A DNA stretch of 64,000 nt from an uncultured Gemmatimonadales bacterium (lineage in GTDB: Bacteria > Gemmatimonadota > Gemmatimonadetes > Longimicrobiales > Gaopeijiaceae), in assembly GCA_937919655.1 (NCBI GenBank), contig CALFPJ010000079.1:1-64000 (forward strand). Reading direction: 5' to 3'. How positions within the stretch are numbered: position 1 is the stretch's first letter; every line of letters begins with the position of its first letter. Under the pieces are notes generated by a model. The model made no database searches, was not told where the DNA came from, and was given only the letters and a program-made list of their open reading frames with translations. This document shows positions 50,772 to 60,973 of this stretch, piece after piece. The position numbers and the translations under genes were made by a program.

Positions 50772-50897
50772 CGCTGCACCTCTTTCGATGGGCGTCTTGG
50801 CTACGCGGGCGCCGGTGGGCTGGAAAGGCCGAAGACGACGGCGGGGAACCTACCCGGCGCATGGGGTAAAGTCAAGGAATGACGGGGCTTTTCGGGC

Positions 50898-50926
50898 TTG
50901 ACACTCCCCTCTGCCTTCTGGCACCT
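50898..50926 (+). promoter_or_regulatory. Candidate promoter of the lipoprotein-serS-gat operon
   Basis: A consensus -35 TTGACA at 50898-50903 is set in a 13-base string identical to the rplM promoter. The hexamer 17 bases downstream (GCACCT) is a poor -10, so the call rests mainly on the -35 and its placement before a seven-gene operon. Confidence 0.35.
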
Positions 50927-50963
50927 TTCGCATCTTCTTCGGTCCTTTTGCGGGAATCATCAC

Positions 50964-51560
50964 GTGACGCTGCTACCTGAGCAAAAACCAGTCCTAGAGC
51001 GCATCTCCCGCCGTGCCGCGGTGGTCGTCTCGGCGCTCCTGGTCGTGGGTGGAGTCGCGTGCGGGAGCGACCCGTTTGCGATTCCCTGGGAGGAGTCGCA
51101 GGACACGGTGCTGTTGTACTCGCTTGCTCGGCCGGAGTTGAACCTGGTGTCTGGGTTCAATTTCCACACGCGTCGTTCCACCCGTATTGAGGCGGCGACT
51201 GCAACCGGCACGTGGGATTTCGCGCTCGACACTCAGGGCGGTCAGCTGGTCTTCTTGCCGCCGGGCGCGCTTGGCGTGACGTCAAAAGCACGAATCACTA
51301 CCCTCCCCGGCGTGGCCTTTGATGAGGTGCGGGAGGCTCCGCAGGACACGGCTGTTTATACCGGGGTCAACGCGGTGCCCGTACAGGCGGGGACGATTTA
51401 CGTGTTCAGAACAGCCCAGAGTCAGGGCGCTTTTGGCACCGCCTGTGTCTACTACGCGAAACTTGAGCCCGTAAACATCGACGTCGCCGGGGGTACTCTG
51501 ACGTTTATGTTCGACGCCAGCCCGGTCTGTAACGACCTCAGGCTGACTCCCCCAGGCTGA
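50964..51560 (+). CDS. Hypothetical lipoprotein
   Basis: 198 residues with a GTG start (GGGA upstream). The lipoprotein signal is VVSALLVVGGVACGS, with Cys about 33 residues in. The mature part is beta-rich, with no recognised family (DTVLLYSLARPELNLVSGF, QAGTIYVFRTAQSQGAFGTA). Longer readings from an upstream TTG lack support. The stop overlaps the serS start (TGATG), so the two are translationally coupled. Why a lipoprotein heads this translation-related operon is unclear. Confidence 0.75.
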   Translation: MTLLPEQKPVLERISRRAAVVVSALLVVGGVACGSDPFAIPWEESQDTVLLYSLARPELNLVSGFNFHTRRSTRIEAATATGTWDFALDTQGGQLVFLPPGALGVTSKARITTLPGVAFDEVREAPQDTAVYTGVNAVPVQAGTIYVFRTAQSQGAFGTACVYYAKLEPVNIDVAGGTLTFMFDASPVCNDLRLTPPG

Positions 51561-52840
51561 TGTTAGACATTCGTCGGCTTCGTGCTGAGCCGAGCGCCGT
51601 AAAGGACGCTTTGGCGAAAAGAGATCCGGGACTGGCCACCGTCGTGGACCGGGTCCTCGAACTCGATGAGACGCGGCGCGAAGCGCTCGGGCTCGTCAAC
51701 GACCTCAAGGCGCAACGGAACGACGTTTCGAGGAAGATCGGCGAGCTCAAGCGGGACGGCGGCGATGCCGACGCACTCATTGTTGAGATGCGTGAGGTAG
51801 GCAACCGGATCGCCGAGCTCGACGAGATCGTTCGCGCCGCCGATGAGGAAATCGCCTCACACATGCTGGCGCTGCCGAACACGCCGCTCGACGCCGTCCC
51901 AGGTGGTGGCGAGGAGGCCAACGAGGTGTTTGCAGCGTGGGGCTCCCCCGCGGAGTTCCCATTCGAGCCGAAGCCGCATTGGGAAGTGGCGGAGCACTTG
52001 CAGATCCTCGACCTGCCGCGTGGTTCAAAGCTCAGCGGCTCGGGCTTTCCAGTGTTAAAGGGTGCGGGTGCGCGATTGCAGCGCGGCCTCATCAATTTCT
52101 TCCTGGATACCCATACCGGAGACAATGGCTACACGGAACTCCGGGTGCCCTACCTAGTCACCACCGAGTCGATGACAGGGACGGGCCAGCTGCCCAAATT
52201 CGCTGAGGAGTCTTACCTCAGTGAACGCGACGATCTGTGGTTGATCCCGACGGCCGAGGTGCCGCTCACCAATATGCATCGGGACGAGTTGTTATCTAGC
52301 GAGGAGCTTCCGGTCCGGTATACGGCATACTCCCCTTGCTTTCGGCGTGAGGCGGGTGCAGCCGGCAAGGACACGCGGGGGCTCCTGCGCGTGCATCAGT
52401 TCGACAAGGTCGAGATGGTACGTTACGAGCATCCAGATCGAAGCTGGGAGGCGCTGGAGGAGCTCACCCGACACGCAGAGTCGCTCTTGGAACGGCTTGG
52501 CCTTCACTACCGACGTTTGCTTCTCGCGGCGGGTGATACCGGCGCTAGCGGAGCCCTAACGTACGATTTGGAGGTGTGGGCGCCAGGCGTGGGACGTTGG
52601 CTGGAGGTGTCGAGCTGCACGACCTTCACCGACTACCAGGCGCGTCGGGCTAACATCCGTTTCCGATCCAGCCAGAGCGAAAAACCACGCTTTGTGCATA
52701 CGTTGAATGGCTCTGGTCTGGCATTGCCGAGGGTGGTCGCAGCCATTCTGGAGACATACCAGGAGACTGACGGGAGCGTGCGTCTGCCGGAAGTGCTGCA
52801 CTCTTACGTAGGGTGTGACCGGATCACGGCGCCGTCTTGA
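51560..52840 (+). CDS. serS: Seryl-tRNA synthetase
   Basis: 426 residues, the typical length. Charges tRNA-Ser. The N-terminal tRNA-binding coiled coil (MLDIRRLRAEPSAVKDALAK to about 100) is followed by the class II core: motif 2 in YSPCFRREAGAAGKDTRGLL, GDTGASGALTYDLEVWAPG, and motif 3 near LNGSGLALPRVVAAILETYQ. The start is fixed by the standard N-terminus and by the overlap with the lipoprotein stop. Confidence 0.98.
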   Translation: MLDIRRLRAEPSAVKDALAKRDPGLATVVDRVLELDETRREALGLVNDLKAQRNDVSRKIGELKRDGGDADALIVEMREVGNRIAELDEIVRAADEEIASHMLALPNTPLDAVPGGGEEANEVFAAWGSPAEFPFEPKPHWEVAEHLQILDLPRGSKLSGSGFPVLKGAGARLQRGLINFFLDTHTGDNGYTELRVPYLVTTESMTGTGQLPKFAEESYLSERDDLWLIPTAEVPLTNMHRDELLSSEELPVRYTAYSPCFRREAGAAGKDTRGLLRVHQFDKVEMVRYEHPDRSWEALEELTRHAESLLERLGLHYRRLLLAAGDTGASGALTYDLEVWAPGVGRWLEVSSCTTFTDYQARRANIRFRSSQSEKPRFVHTLNGSGLALPRVVAAILETYQETDGSVRLPEVLHSYVGCDRITAPS

Positions 52841-52865
52841 GCTCGAGCGCGGAGGCGCTCACCAC

Positions 52866-54047
52866 ATGATGCGGATCAAGTGGCCTGTCGCGTTGGCGAC
52901 CCTGTTCGTCGTGCTTCTCGGTTGGTATCTGGTTTACACAGCCAGCATCGTAAGCCAGGTCCGGCAGAACTCTCAGCTGCTCTCTCGAATGTTCGTCGAG
53001 GTGCAAGAGGGGATCATCACCGAGGACTCCGGAAGGCAGCTTCAGGCCTTGGTCAACCTCCAGTCTATGGTGACGGGGTCGGGGGTGCCCTTGGTGCTCA
53101 TGGGGCCGGGTGACATTGTCCTGGACGCGGTCAACTTGCCCTTCGAGGCCGATCCAGACACGGATGCGGGGCAAGCACGTATTCGCGCATACGTGCGACG
53201 GCTTGATCTCCGCAACCCACCAGTCGGCGACTCCACGGCACAGCACATCCACTACGGAGACACGCCGGAAGTTGAAAATCTGAGGTGGATCCCTTGGCTA
53301 CAAGCCGGAGGGCTTCTTCTCACCGTGTTCGTCGGCTTTACCGTGATCCGCTACCAACGGCGGGCGGAGAGTGAGAAGGCCTGGACTTCGATGGCCCGTG
53401 AACTCGCGCACCAGCTCGGCACGCCCTTGTCATCTCTGGCCGGCTGGTTGGAGGTGTTACGACTTGCCCCAGCCGAGCGGCCGGGTGACTTGAGAGACGC
53501 GGAAATTGCCGAGTCCATTGGGGAGGACTTAGAGCGCCTTGAGCGAATCAGCCATCGTTTTGAGCTGATCGGGCGGGATCCTGAATTGGAGTCGCTTTCA
53601 GTTCGCCAGATCGTAGGGGACCTGGAGAGGTACTTGGCTGCACGAATTCCGCGTCTCAGCCGAAAAGGCGTAGAGCTTGTGGTGGATATTCCCTCCGGGC
53701 TCCCTCGTGTGATGGGGAACGAGGTACTCCTCATTTGGGCCCTGGAGAACGTGGTGAAGAACGCGCTTGATGCCCTTGCCGGGCGAGGCGGTAAGATCAC
53801 GATCTACGCTCGAGAGGTCGGCGGGAAGTGGGTTTCTCTTCGCATCCGTGATACCGGCCCCGGAGTGGACCCGGAAGTTCGAGATAAGATTTTTGAGCCT
53901 GGTGTGACCTCGAAGTCGGGGGGGTGGGGCGTGGGGCTCTCGTTGTCCCGCCGTATTGTCGAAGGTGTACACCGGGGCCGCATAGAGCTCCTCGAAGGAT
54001 TCGAGGGCACCACTTTCCAGATTCGACTACCGGCGGCGGATGCTTGA
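52866..54047 (+). CDS. Two-TM sensor histidine kinase with HQLGTPLSS H-box
   Basis: 393 residues. TM1 (VALATLFVVLLGWYLVYTAS), a periplasmic sensor of about 120 residues, TM2 (GGLLLTVFVGFTVIRY), then the H-box MARELAHQLGTPLSSLAGWL in which Gln replaces the usual Glu after the His, the N-box ENVVKNALDAL, and the ATP-lid motifs RDTGPGV and GWGVGLSLSRRI. This H-box variant is common in Bacteroidota-type kinases. ATG 52866 has GGAGG upstream. No response regulator is in the operon; the divergent CheY-like gene at 50.4-50.8 kb is a candidate. The stop overlaps the helicase start. Confidence 0.92.
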   Translation: MMRIKWPVALATLFVVLLGWYLVYTASIVSQVRQNSQLLSRMFVEVQEGIITEDSGRQLQALVNLQSMVTGSGVPLVLMGPGDIVLDAVNLPFEADPDTDAGQARIRAYVRRLDLRNPPVGDSTAQHIHYGDTPEVENLRWIPWLQAGGLLLTVFVGFTVIRYQRRAESEKAWTSMARELAHQLGTPLSSLAGWLEVLRLAPAERPGDLRDAEIAESIGEDLERLERISHRFELIGRDPELESLSVRQIVGDLERYLAARIPRLSRKGVELVVDIPSGLPRVMGNEVLLIWALENVVKNALDALAGRGGKITIYAREVGGKWVSLRIRDTGPGVDPEVRDKIFEPGVTSKSGGWGVGLSLSRRIVEGVHRGRIELLEGFEGTTFQIRLPAADA

Positions 54048-56325
54048 TTTGTTCGGAGGAGCGCATCTCGAAGGATTGAATCCCCAACAACTTGAGGCGG
54101 CGACTCACTTTGAGGGCCCTGTCCTGGTGCTCGCAGGCGCCGGATCGGGGAAAACACGCGTCCTCACGGCCCGCGTGTGTCAGTTGGTCCATCAACACGG
54201 AGTACCGCTGGACCGCATTCTTGCCGTGACCTTCACGAACAAGGCCGCGGGCGAAATGCGTCAGCGCATTTCCAGTCTGCTTGGAACTGAGCCGAAGGGG
54301 ATGTGGGTCGGGACGTTTCACTCGCTCGGGGCGCGCCTCCTGCGCAAACACGCCGATCGACTCGGTTGGGATCGCACCTTCAGCATTTATGATGCGGATC
54401 AGTCCCTGAGGTTGGTAAAGAGTGTCGTGGAGTCAGTCGGATTGGACCCAAAGCGTTGGAAGCCGAAGGCGATCCGTAGCGAGATGAGCAATGCGAAGAA
54501 CCAGCTCATTGATGGGGTCGAATTTGCGCGCGACACCGAGGGGTCGTTCGACCTGTTTCTCCGCAATGTAGGCAAGGTGTTCCCGGAGTATCAGCAGGCC
54601 CTAAAGAAACAGAACGCCTTCGACTTCGATGATCTTCTAATGAAGCCTGTCCAGCTCTTCGAGGAGAATCCTGAATTACTCGAGCAATATCGCGATCGAT
54701 TTTCGTTCATTTTGGTCGATGAGTACCAAGACACCAACAAAGCCCAGTTCCGCTTCGTGGAATTGCTGGCGAGTCAGCACGAAAATCTGATGGTTGTCGG
54801 AGATCCGGATCAGTCGATCTACGGATGGCGTGGCGCCGACATCCGAAACATTCTCGAATTCGAGGTGGCGTTTCCGCGGGCGCGTACGGTCGCGTTGGAA
54901 ATCAACTATCGGTCGAAGGCCCGTATTCTCGAGGCGGCGAATGCCGTCATCGAGGAGAACCTGAATCGTCCAGAGAAGACGTTGCGCGCGCATCGCGATG
55001 GTGGTGAACTCGTCACGCTAGTGGAGACGCTAGACGAGAACGACGAAGCTCGCTGGATCGTCTCTGAGATCGAAGCGCGTCTCCGGGAGACTCTAGGTTT
55101 GGCCTATAGCGGGTGTGCGGTGCTTTACCGCACCAATGCCCAGGCGCGGGCGCTGGAAGATGGCTTCCGCCGGGCGGGGGTGCCCTATCAGGTGGTCGGC
55201 GGTGTGCGCTTTTACGAGCGTCGGGAAATCCAAGATGTGCTTGCCTATCTCCGGCTGATTTCGAACCCGCGTGACGCGACCGCCTTCGAGAGAGTGGCGA
55301 ACTACCCCCGCAGGGGGGTCGGGCTCACGTCTCAGGAACACCTCGTCCGCTGGGCACAAGAGCAGGGGATCACGCTCTTAGAAGCAGCGGCCCGAGCCGA
55401 TGAGATTACCGACCTTCGCGCAGCAGGCGCCAAGGGCCTCATGCGCTTTGCAGACCTGATTCAACGCTTCAGCTTGCGGGCGATCCAGGCCAAGATTGGT
55501 GAGTTGCTGGAAGAACTCGTTGAGGACTTGGACCTTGTTCGGCACCTTTACGATGAGGGGCCTGATGGGGAGGACCGCGCGCGCAACGTGGCGGAACTGA
55601 TCGCTGGGGCGCTCGACTTCGATGCCGACCTGATGCAGATCATGGATCCTGAAGAGGTCGACACCTTCACTGAGCTCGACCTCTTTTTGCAGCAGGTCGC
55701 GCTTGTGGCTGACGTCGACCGACTTGACCCCAACGCGTCGACCGTCACGCTTATGACCCTGCACAACGCAAAGGGCCTTGAGTTCCCTGTGGTCTTCATC
55801 GCGGGCATGGAAGAGGGTCTCTTCCCGTTGAGGCGGGCGAGTGACGATGCGGACGAGCTAGAGGAAGAGCGGCGCCTATTCTACGTCGGTATCACGAGGG
55901 CCGAGGACAAGCTGTCTCTCTGTTGGGCGCGGCAACGCCGCCGCGCGGGTGAGTTCACATACGGCATGCTGTCTAGCTTCGTTGAGTCCATTCCGGACGC
56001 CTTGCTCGACCGGCGTCGAACTCAGCGGCTTACACGTGGCCAGGACTCGACCCCACACCGAGGCGCGTCGTATAGGGGTGGGTATCGGAGACCCGTGGAA
56101 GAAGTGGAAGAAGAGCACTTCGAGCCTGATACGGATGACAGCCTGAACCAAGACCAGCCGCGCTTTGTCAAAGGAGAGCGAGTGCTTCACCCGACTTTCG
56201 GTTCTGGCGCGGTCGTCGAGATCAGCGGTTTTGGTCGAGACCTCAAGGTCACTGTCCACTTTGATGAGGTCGGCACGAAGAAGCTCTTGATTCGATACGC
56301 GTCGCTGGAGAAGGACTGGCCGTGA
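54040..56325 (+). CDS. pcrA: UvrD/PcrA-type ATP-dependent DNA helicase
   Basis: 761 residues. Superfamily 1A 3'-5' helicase of repair and replication-conflict resolution. Motif Q/I: LNPQQLEAATHFEGPVLVLA then GAGSGKTRVLTARV; motif II ILVDEYQDTNKAQF; GDPDQSIYGWRGADIRNIL; INYRSKARILEAANAV; motif V/VI with VTLMTLHNAKGLEFPVVFI and EERRLFYVGITRAEDKL. The C-terminal acidic linker ends with a Tudor-like module (FGSGAVVEISGFG), as in PcrA. It begins inside the kinase stop and its own stop overlaps gatC. Confidence 0.96.
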   Translation: MLDLFGGAHLEGLNPQQLEAATHFEGPVLVLAGAGSGKTRVLTARVCQLVHQHGVPLDRILAVTFTNKAAGEMRQRISSLLGTEPKGMWVGTFHSLGARLLRKHADRLGWDRTFSIYDADQSLRLVKSVVESVGLDPKRWKPKAIRSEMSNAKNQLIDGVEFARDTEGSFDLFLRNVGKVFPEYQQALKKQNAFDFDDLLMKPVQLFEENPELLEQYRDRFSFILVDEYQDTNKAQFRFVELLASQHENLMVVGDPDQSIYGWRGADIRNILEFEVAFPRARTVALEINYRSKARILEAANAVIEENLNRPEKTLRAHRDGGELVTLVETLDENDEARWIVSEIEARLRETLGLAYSGCAVLYRTNAQARALEDGFRRAGVPYQVVGGVRFYERREIQDVLAYLRLISNPRDATAFERVANYPRRGVGLTSQEHLVRWAQEQGITLLEAAARADEITDLRAAGAKGLMRFADLIQRFSLRAIQAKIGELLEELVEDLDLVRHLYDEGPDGEDRARNVAELIAGALDFDADLMQIMDPEEVDTFTELDLFLQQVALVADVDRLDPNASTVTLMTLHNAKGLEFPVVFIAGMEEGLFPLRRASDDADELEEERRLFYVGITRAEDKLSLCWARQRRRAGEFTYGMLSSFVESIPDALLDRRRTQRLTRGQDSTPHRGASYRGGYRRPVEEVEEEHFEPDTDDSLNQDQPRFVKGERVLHPTFGSGAVVEISGFGRDLKVTVHFDEVGTKKLLIRYASLEKDWP

Positions 56326-56636
56326 GCGCGGAACGGACAGAAGTCGAGCGTGTGGCAGCCCTCGCCCGCCTGCGGCTGTCTGACGCCGAGGTGGATCAAT
56401 TCACCTCTGAGCTACACGGAATTCTCGTCCACATAGACGAACTGCGGACGCTCGAATTGGTGGAACATTCAGACCTAACCCCACAGCTTCGTGTACCGCT
56501 ACCGTCCACTCGTCATGAGGAGACAGAGTCGCCCGATCTCCTGTCGATCTTGCCAGCTGAGATGGCACCCGTCGGCAGGGATGGTTTTATCGTCGTGCCT
56601 CCGCCTCCGGGCCTCGCCCAAAGCGCGGAGGGATGA
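56322..56636 (+). CDS. gatC: Asp/Glu-tRNA(Asn/Gln) amidotransferase subunit C
   Basis: 104 residues with a GTG start overlapping the helicase stop. The small subunit that wraps GatA and Gat[21 protein letters not shown] and [20 protein letters not shown] are the family core; [11 protein letters not shown] near the end sits in the usual position. Its stop overlaps gatA (ATGA). With gatA and gatB it forms the complete GatCAB enzyme, used when GlnRS or AsnRS is missing. Confidence 0.95.
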   Translation: MSAERTEVERVAALARLRLSDAEVDQFTSELHGILVHIDELRTLELVEHSDLTPQLRVPLPSTRHEETESPDLLSILPAEMAPVGRDGFIVVPPPPGLAQSAEG

Positions 56637-58033
56637 CCGCCTCGGAGATTGCGGCTGCGGTTCGAGACGGAACGCTCAGCCCGCTCGCCACGGCCTTGAA
56701 AGCGCGTGAAGACATTGTCTCGCGGGAGGGTCAGCCGGGAGGCCTGAACGCATTCTTAGCGCTGACTTCGGAGGAGCTGCTTGAGGGGGGCGTAGACGGC
56801 CTCCTGGCGGGCGTGCCGGTGGCGGTGAAGGACAATCTCGCCACGCGAGATCTCCCAACGACGTGCGGCTCCAAGATCCTTGAGGGATATCAATCTCCGT
56901 TTGAAGCGACGGTGGTGCGACGGCTCAGGGAGGCCGGCGCGGTATTGGTCGGGAAGACCAACATGGACGAGTTTGCGATGGGTTCGTCCACGGAAAATTC
57001 CGCCTACGGTCCCACCCGTAACCCGGCCGCGCTCGATCGAGTGCCCGGTGGTAGCTCCGGAGGTTCTGCGGCAGCCGTCGCCGCGGGGTACGTACCCATC
57101 GCGGTCGGGTCCGACACGGGCGGCTCTGTGCGCCAGCCAGCCTCATTCTGCGGGGTAGTTGGAATTAAGCCGACCTACGGACGGGTGAGCCGATACGGGT
57201 TGGTGGCCTTCGCCTCATCCCTGGACCAAGTAGGCACATTTGGGCGCACCGTTCATGACGCCGCGCTCGCCCTCCAGGCGATCTCAGGTCACGATCCACG
57301 GGACGCCACCTCGGCTGACCGAGAAGTGCCGGATTTTGCCAACGTGGTACACGGAGGTATGAGCGGCATGGTTGTGGGTGTGCCCCGCGAGTACGTGCCG
57401 GAGACCTTAGACGCGGGAATCCGAAGACTCGTGGAGGAGTCGCTCGAACGGCTTCGAGGGCTGGGCGCCACCGTGAAGTCTGTTTCACTGCCGCACACAC
57501 GTTTCGCGATCCCGGCGTATTACGTCCTTGCCCCCGCTGAAGCGTCCAGCAATTTGGCCCGATACGACGGCGTGCGGTTTGGAGAGCGGGGAGCCGGTGG
57601 GGACATCGGGGCTATGTATGAATCCACGAGAGAAGCATTCGGTCCCGAAGTAAAACGCCGCATCATGTTGGGTACCTATGCGCTTTCCTCTGGGTATTAC
57701 GACCAGTACTACGGCACCGCTCAGCGGGCGAGGGCGCTCATCGCGCAGGATTTTGAACATGCGTTCTGCGACGTCGATGTCCTCTTCACACCGACGGCGC
57801 CTACTCCGGCGTTTCGAATTGGAGAGCGCGTCGCGGATCCGGTCTCCATGTATCTCTCTGACGTGTTTACGGTCACTGCGAACTTGGCCGGGATTCCCGG
57901 AATGTCCGTGCCGATCGGTCGTATTGATGGCCTTCCTATCGGAGGGCAGTTCCTCGCCCCATGGTGGGAGGAGTCGACCATGTTGAGGGCTGCGGGGGCG
58001 CTGGAGTCCTCGTTCAGCGAGGGCGGAACATGA
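56633..58033 (+). CDS. gatA: Asp/Glu-tRNA(Asn/Gln) amidotransferase subunit A
   Basis: 466 residues. Amidase-signature glutaminase that delivers ammonia to GatB. The catalytic triad elements are visible: [20 protein letters not shown] (Lys), [20 protein letters not shown], and [20 protein letters not shown] (Ser). The middle has [23 protein letters not shown] overlaps the gatC stop; its stop overlaps gatB. Confidence 0.97.
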   Translation: MTASEIAAAVRDGTLSPLATALKAREDIVSREGQPGGLNAFLALTSEELLEGGVDGLLAGVPVAVKDNLATRDLPTTCGSKILEGYQSPFEATVVRRLREAGAVLVGKTNMDEFAMGSSTENSAYGPTRNPAALDRVPGGSSGGSAAAVAAGYVPIAVGSDTGGSVRQPASFCGVVGIKPTYGRVSRYGLVAFASSLDQVGTFGRTVHDAALALQAISGHDPRDATSADREVPDFANVVHGGMSGMVVGVPREYVPETLDAGIRRLVEESLERLRGLGATVKSVSLPHTRFAIPAYYVLAPAEASSNLARYDGVRFGERGAGGDIGAMYESTREAFGPEVKRRIMLGTYALSSGYYDQYYGTAQRARALIAQDFEHAFCDVDVLFTPTAPTPAFRIGERVADPVSMYLSDVFTVTANLAGIPGMSVPIGRIDGLPIGGQFLAPWWEESTMLRAAGALESSFSEGGT

Positions 58034-59460
58034 GTTGGGAAGCCGTGATCGGCATCGAGGTGCATGTGCAGCTTCGTACTGCAAGAAAGCTCTTTTGTGG
58101 TGACGCTGTCGAGTTCGGCTCAGCACCGAACGTCCACGTATGTCCGGTCTGTTTGGGGTTGCCCGGGGCGTTGCCTGCGATCAACCCAGAGGCGGTGGCT
58201 CTCGCGGTGCGGACCGGGCTCGCGCTCGGTTGCACCGTGTACGAAGAGAGCGTCTGGTCGCGGAAGAACTACTTCTATCCGGACCTGCCCAAGGGATATC
58301 AGATCACCCAGTACGACCGACCTCTTGGGACGGACGGTGTGGTGGCATTCGACACCGCGACTGGAGATGCCTCGGTACGCATCCGTCGCGTTCACATGGA
58401 AGAAGACGCTGGCAAGTTGCTGCATGATCGGGTGCCGCACGCCACCGTGGTCGACTTGAATCGCGCCGGGACTCCGCTCGTCGAAATCGTGACCGAGCCA
58501 GACTTGAGGAGCCCGGAAGACGCGCGGGCCTTTCTCGGTGCACTGAAGCAGACGCTCGAATATGTGTCTGTCAGTGACTGCAACATGGAGGAGGGTAGCC
58601 TCCGAGCCGACGCCAACATTTCCATGCGACCGGTGGGCGCGAAGACTCTGGGAGTCAAAACCGAGATCAAGAACGTCAACTCGTTCTCGGGTATCGAGCG
58701 GGCCCTCCACATTGAGATCGCCCGTCAGACCGAGATCTTGGACGGGGGAGGGGTCATCGAACAACAGACCCTCTTGTGGGACGACCATCGGAATGAGGTC
58801 CGGCCCATGCGAAGCAAGGAGGGTAGGCATGATTATAGGTATTTCCCGGAGCCAGACCTCCCGCCACTCCGCGTGACCCGTGAGTCCATTGAACAAGCGC
58901 GCTCAGAGCTTCCGGAACTTCCTCGTCCGAGGCGGGCGCGCTTTCAAGCTGTGTTCGGACTCACCCTGTACGATGCCGACGTCCTCACCCAGTCCGCAGC
59001 CACCGCCGACTACTTCGAGGCGGTCACGGAGCGATTGGGCGACGCGAAGCTCGCGTCCAATTGGGTCATGGGGCCCCTCCGGGCGCTGCTCAACCACCGG
59101 GGCGTGGATATTGCGTCCTGTCCGGTCCTCCCGGCTGCACTCTCAGACCTCATTGGATTGGTCCGAGATGGGACGGTTTCCGATAGCTCCGCGAAGAAGG
59201 TCCTGGGGATTCTCGCGGATGAGGGTGGAGAGCCGGCGGACATCATCGAGGCTCGAGGTTTCGTTCAGGTGCGGGATGACGCCCAACTGAGCAGGTGGGT
59301 CGAGGAGGTCATCGAAGCCCACCCTGAGGAGGCGGAGCGGCTTAGGCGCGGAGAGACCCAGATCGGCGGATTCCTCGTGGGACAGGTAATGAGGCGGTCT
59401 CGAGGGCAGGCGGATCCCAAGAAAGTGAACGAGCTACTGCTGGGGTGGCTTGCGCCTTAA
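58030..59460 (+). CDS. gatB: Asp/Glu-tRNA(Asn/Gln) amidotransferase subunit B
   Basis: 476 residues from ATG 58030. The kinase/transamidase subunit that activates misacylated Glu- or Asp-t[23 protein letters not shown] is the standard opening; [55 protein letters not shown] and [16 protein letters not shown] follow. The C-terminal helical (YqeY-like) tail ends with [12 protein letters not shown]. The 3' end overlaps the convergent phospholipase gene by 27 bases. Confidence 0.97.
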   Translation: MSWEAVIGIEVHVQLRTARKLFCGDAVEFGSAPNVHVCPVCLGLPGALPAINPEAVALAVRTGLALGCTVYEESVWSRKNYFYPDLPKGYQITQYDRPLGTDGVVAFDTATGDASVRIRRVHMEEDAGKLLHDRVPHATVVDLNRAGTPLVEIVTEPDLRSPEDARAFLGALKQTLEYVSVSDCNMEEGSLRADANISMRPVGAKTLGVKTEIKNVNSFSGIERALHIEIARQTEILDGGGVIEQQTLLWDDHRNEVRPMRSKEGRHDYRYFPEPDLPPLRVTRESIEQARSELPELPRPRRARFQAVFGLTLYDADVLTQSAATADYFEAVTERLGDAKLASNWVMGPLRALLNHRGVDIASCPVLPAALSDLIGLVRDGTVSDSSAKKVLGILADEGGEPADIIEARGFVQVRDDAQLSRWVEEVIEAHPEEAERLRRGETQIGGFLVGQVMRRSRGQADPKKVNELLLGWLAP

Positions 59461-60366
59461 CACGCCGGCCGTTCGCATGCCGTCCACCTCCGGCGCATGC
59501 TTGAGGGCCGGAGGGAATGCGAAGAACGCGTTGGCCATTTCGAGAAGTACTTCCGGGTGATCCGAAGTGTGATCTGACATAGCCCGCCGCCTGACTTTTT
59601 TCGCGAGCTTCAGGTTGAGTTCCCCAATCGGATCGAGCTGACGTGGCGCCGAGTTCTCTCGATTGACGAGATAGTCGACCACGTAGTCGTACGACAGTTC
59701 GAAGTACTGGTTGACGAGCGGGGCGGGAAGGTTGAAGCGCGACTTCGCCAAGACCTGCTCAAAGATGCGTTGCCAACGCTCGTGTCCCTGAAATCGGATC
59801 ATCCCGCGAAAAATGCGGCGGTTGGTCTTGAAGCTGAAGATCGTACGACTGAGCACTTCGTCGAATAGCGCGTCAGCCTCCGAGTGATCGTTGTCGACCA
59901 CCAGCGATTTAGCCTGCCGGAGGTACTCGTCCCCGACGTGCAGATCCATGCGGTGCTCCCAGTACGTGTGCCCGATGGCTTGGGTGGTACTCGTGAGCAG
60001 CAGCTGTCGAGGCACGAAGACATTGTGCGCGATCGTGTCTGCCGCCAGGTGAGCCAGGTACCCATACCCGACCGCCTGGAGGGGCTCGCTGTCAGCGGAC
60101 CGGTGAATCTCGTCTCCCACCGACCAGTTGTGGCAGTGTCGTCCCTCTGGCACGTACTTCTTGGCGAACGAGATGTCCGCGGCGATGGATCCATACAGGA
60201 AGTGCAGAGGATATCTCTCGAGGAGGGTCCGGATCGCGGGTGGCAGCAAGTAGAGCGAGCCGAGCACCGCCTGTCCCAGCGCGACGTGGGTGGCCGGCCC
60301 CCATGCAGCTACCGGCTCAGGCACCAGGAGAAGCCACGCGAGGACGACGAGGACCAATGCGGCCAT
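59434..60366 (-). CDS. Secreted zinc-dependent phospholipase C-family protein
   Basis: 310 residues from ATG 60366. Signal peptide ALVLVVLAWLLLVPEPVAA, cut before WGPATHV, so the mature N-terminal Trp is a likely zinc ligand as in Zn-dependent phospholipase C. His-rich helices supply more ligands: HLAADTIAHNVFVPRQLLL, the HTYWEHRMDLHVGDEYLRQA segment and GRHCHNWSVGDEIHR. It is a member of the PF00882 class by these features; the substrate (lipid or other) is not known. It follows the coiled-coil membrane protein gene by 19 bases. Confidence 0.85.
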   Translation of the reverse strand: MAALVLVVLAWLLLVPEPVAAWGPATHVALGQAVLGSLYLLPPAIRTLLERYPLHFLYGSIAADISFAKKYVPEGRHCHNWSVGDEIHRSADSEPLQAVGYGYLAHLAADTIAHNVFVPRQLLLTSTTQAIGHTYWEHRMDLHVGDEYLRQAKSLVVDNDHSEADALFDEVLSRTIFSFKTNRRIFRGMIRFQGHERWQRIFEQVLAKSRFNLPAPLVNQYFELSYDYVVDYLVNRENSAPRQLDPIGELNLKLAKKVRRRAMSDHTSDHPEVLLEMANAFFAFPPALKHAPEVDGMRTAGVLRRKPPQQ

Positions 60367-60385
60367 TGGGGTCGGCGCTACGGCC

Positions 60386-60973
60386 TCAGCTGTCCCCGGC
60401 CAGCGGCGCTTCTTGGGACGGCTCCTCGGCGAGCAGCGCTTCCGGCGCGGTTGGCGCCAGAGCGGGGGCAGGGGTGTCCACACCCTCTCCAGCGGGTTTA
60501 GGAGTCCCGGAAGGTCGAGCGCCTCCCAGCACTAGTGCGCTTTCTCGGACACCGCGCACGGCGGCAGCCGTGTCGATGAAGATGTCCTCAGCTTCCTCCT
60601 GAACGACCTCCATGAGCGCGTTGAATTCCTCGATGCGCTCTTCCATGCGATCCGATGCCTGGTGAAGCCGGTTTGTCAGAGCGCGAACCGAGCCGTTGAG
60701 CCTCTCGACGTCAGTCCGAAGGGCCTGAGTGATGAACTCGACGTTGTCCGAGATCGAGCGGGCGCGGTCGGAGACCGGACCCAGGCTCTGACTCACGCCC
60801 GTCCTGACGCTGTCCAAGGTCCGGTTCGCCTTGCGAAGGAACCAGCTGAGCGCGACGGCCAAGATCAAGATCGACACGCCCACGACGATCATCGACACGT
60901 CAGCCGCGATAGAGAGGCCGTCTCGCGTAAGGGACGGGTCCTGGAAAAGGGCGATGAGTTGTGCGTTCCGCAT
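60386..60973 (-). CDS. DUF948-like membrane protein with coiled coil
   Basis: 195 residues. One TM helix (ADVSMIVVGVSILILAVALS) is followed by a long amphipathic coiled coil with heptads (NVEFITQALRTDVERLNGSV, LHQASDRMEERIEEFNALME) and a Pro/Ala-rich tail. The pattern fits DUF948-type proteins that help organise the envelope. It is the upstream gene of the phospholipase pair and divergent from murA. Specific role unknown. Confidence 0.8.
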   Translation of the reverse strand: MRNAQLIALFQDPSLTRDGLSIAADVSMIVVGVSILILAVALSWFLRKANRTLDSVRTGVSQSLGPVSDRARSISDNVEFITQALRTDVERLNGSVRALTNRLHQASDRMEERIEEFNALMEVVQEEAEDIFIDTAAAVRGVRESALVLGGARPSGTPKPAGEGVDTPAPALAPTAPEALLAEEPSQEAPLAGDS

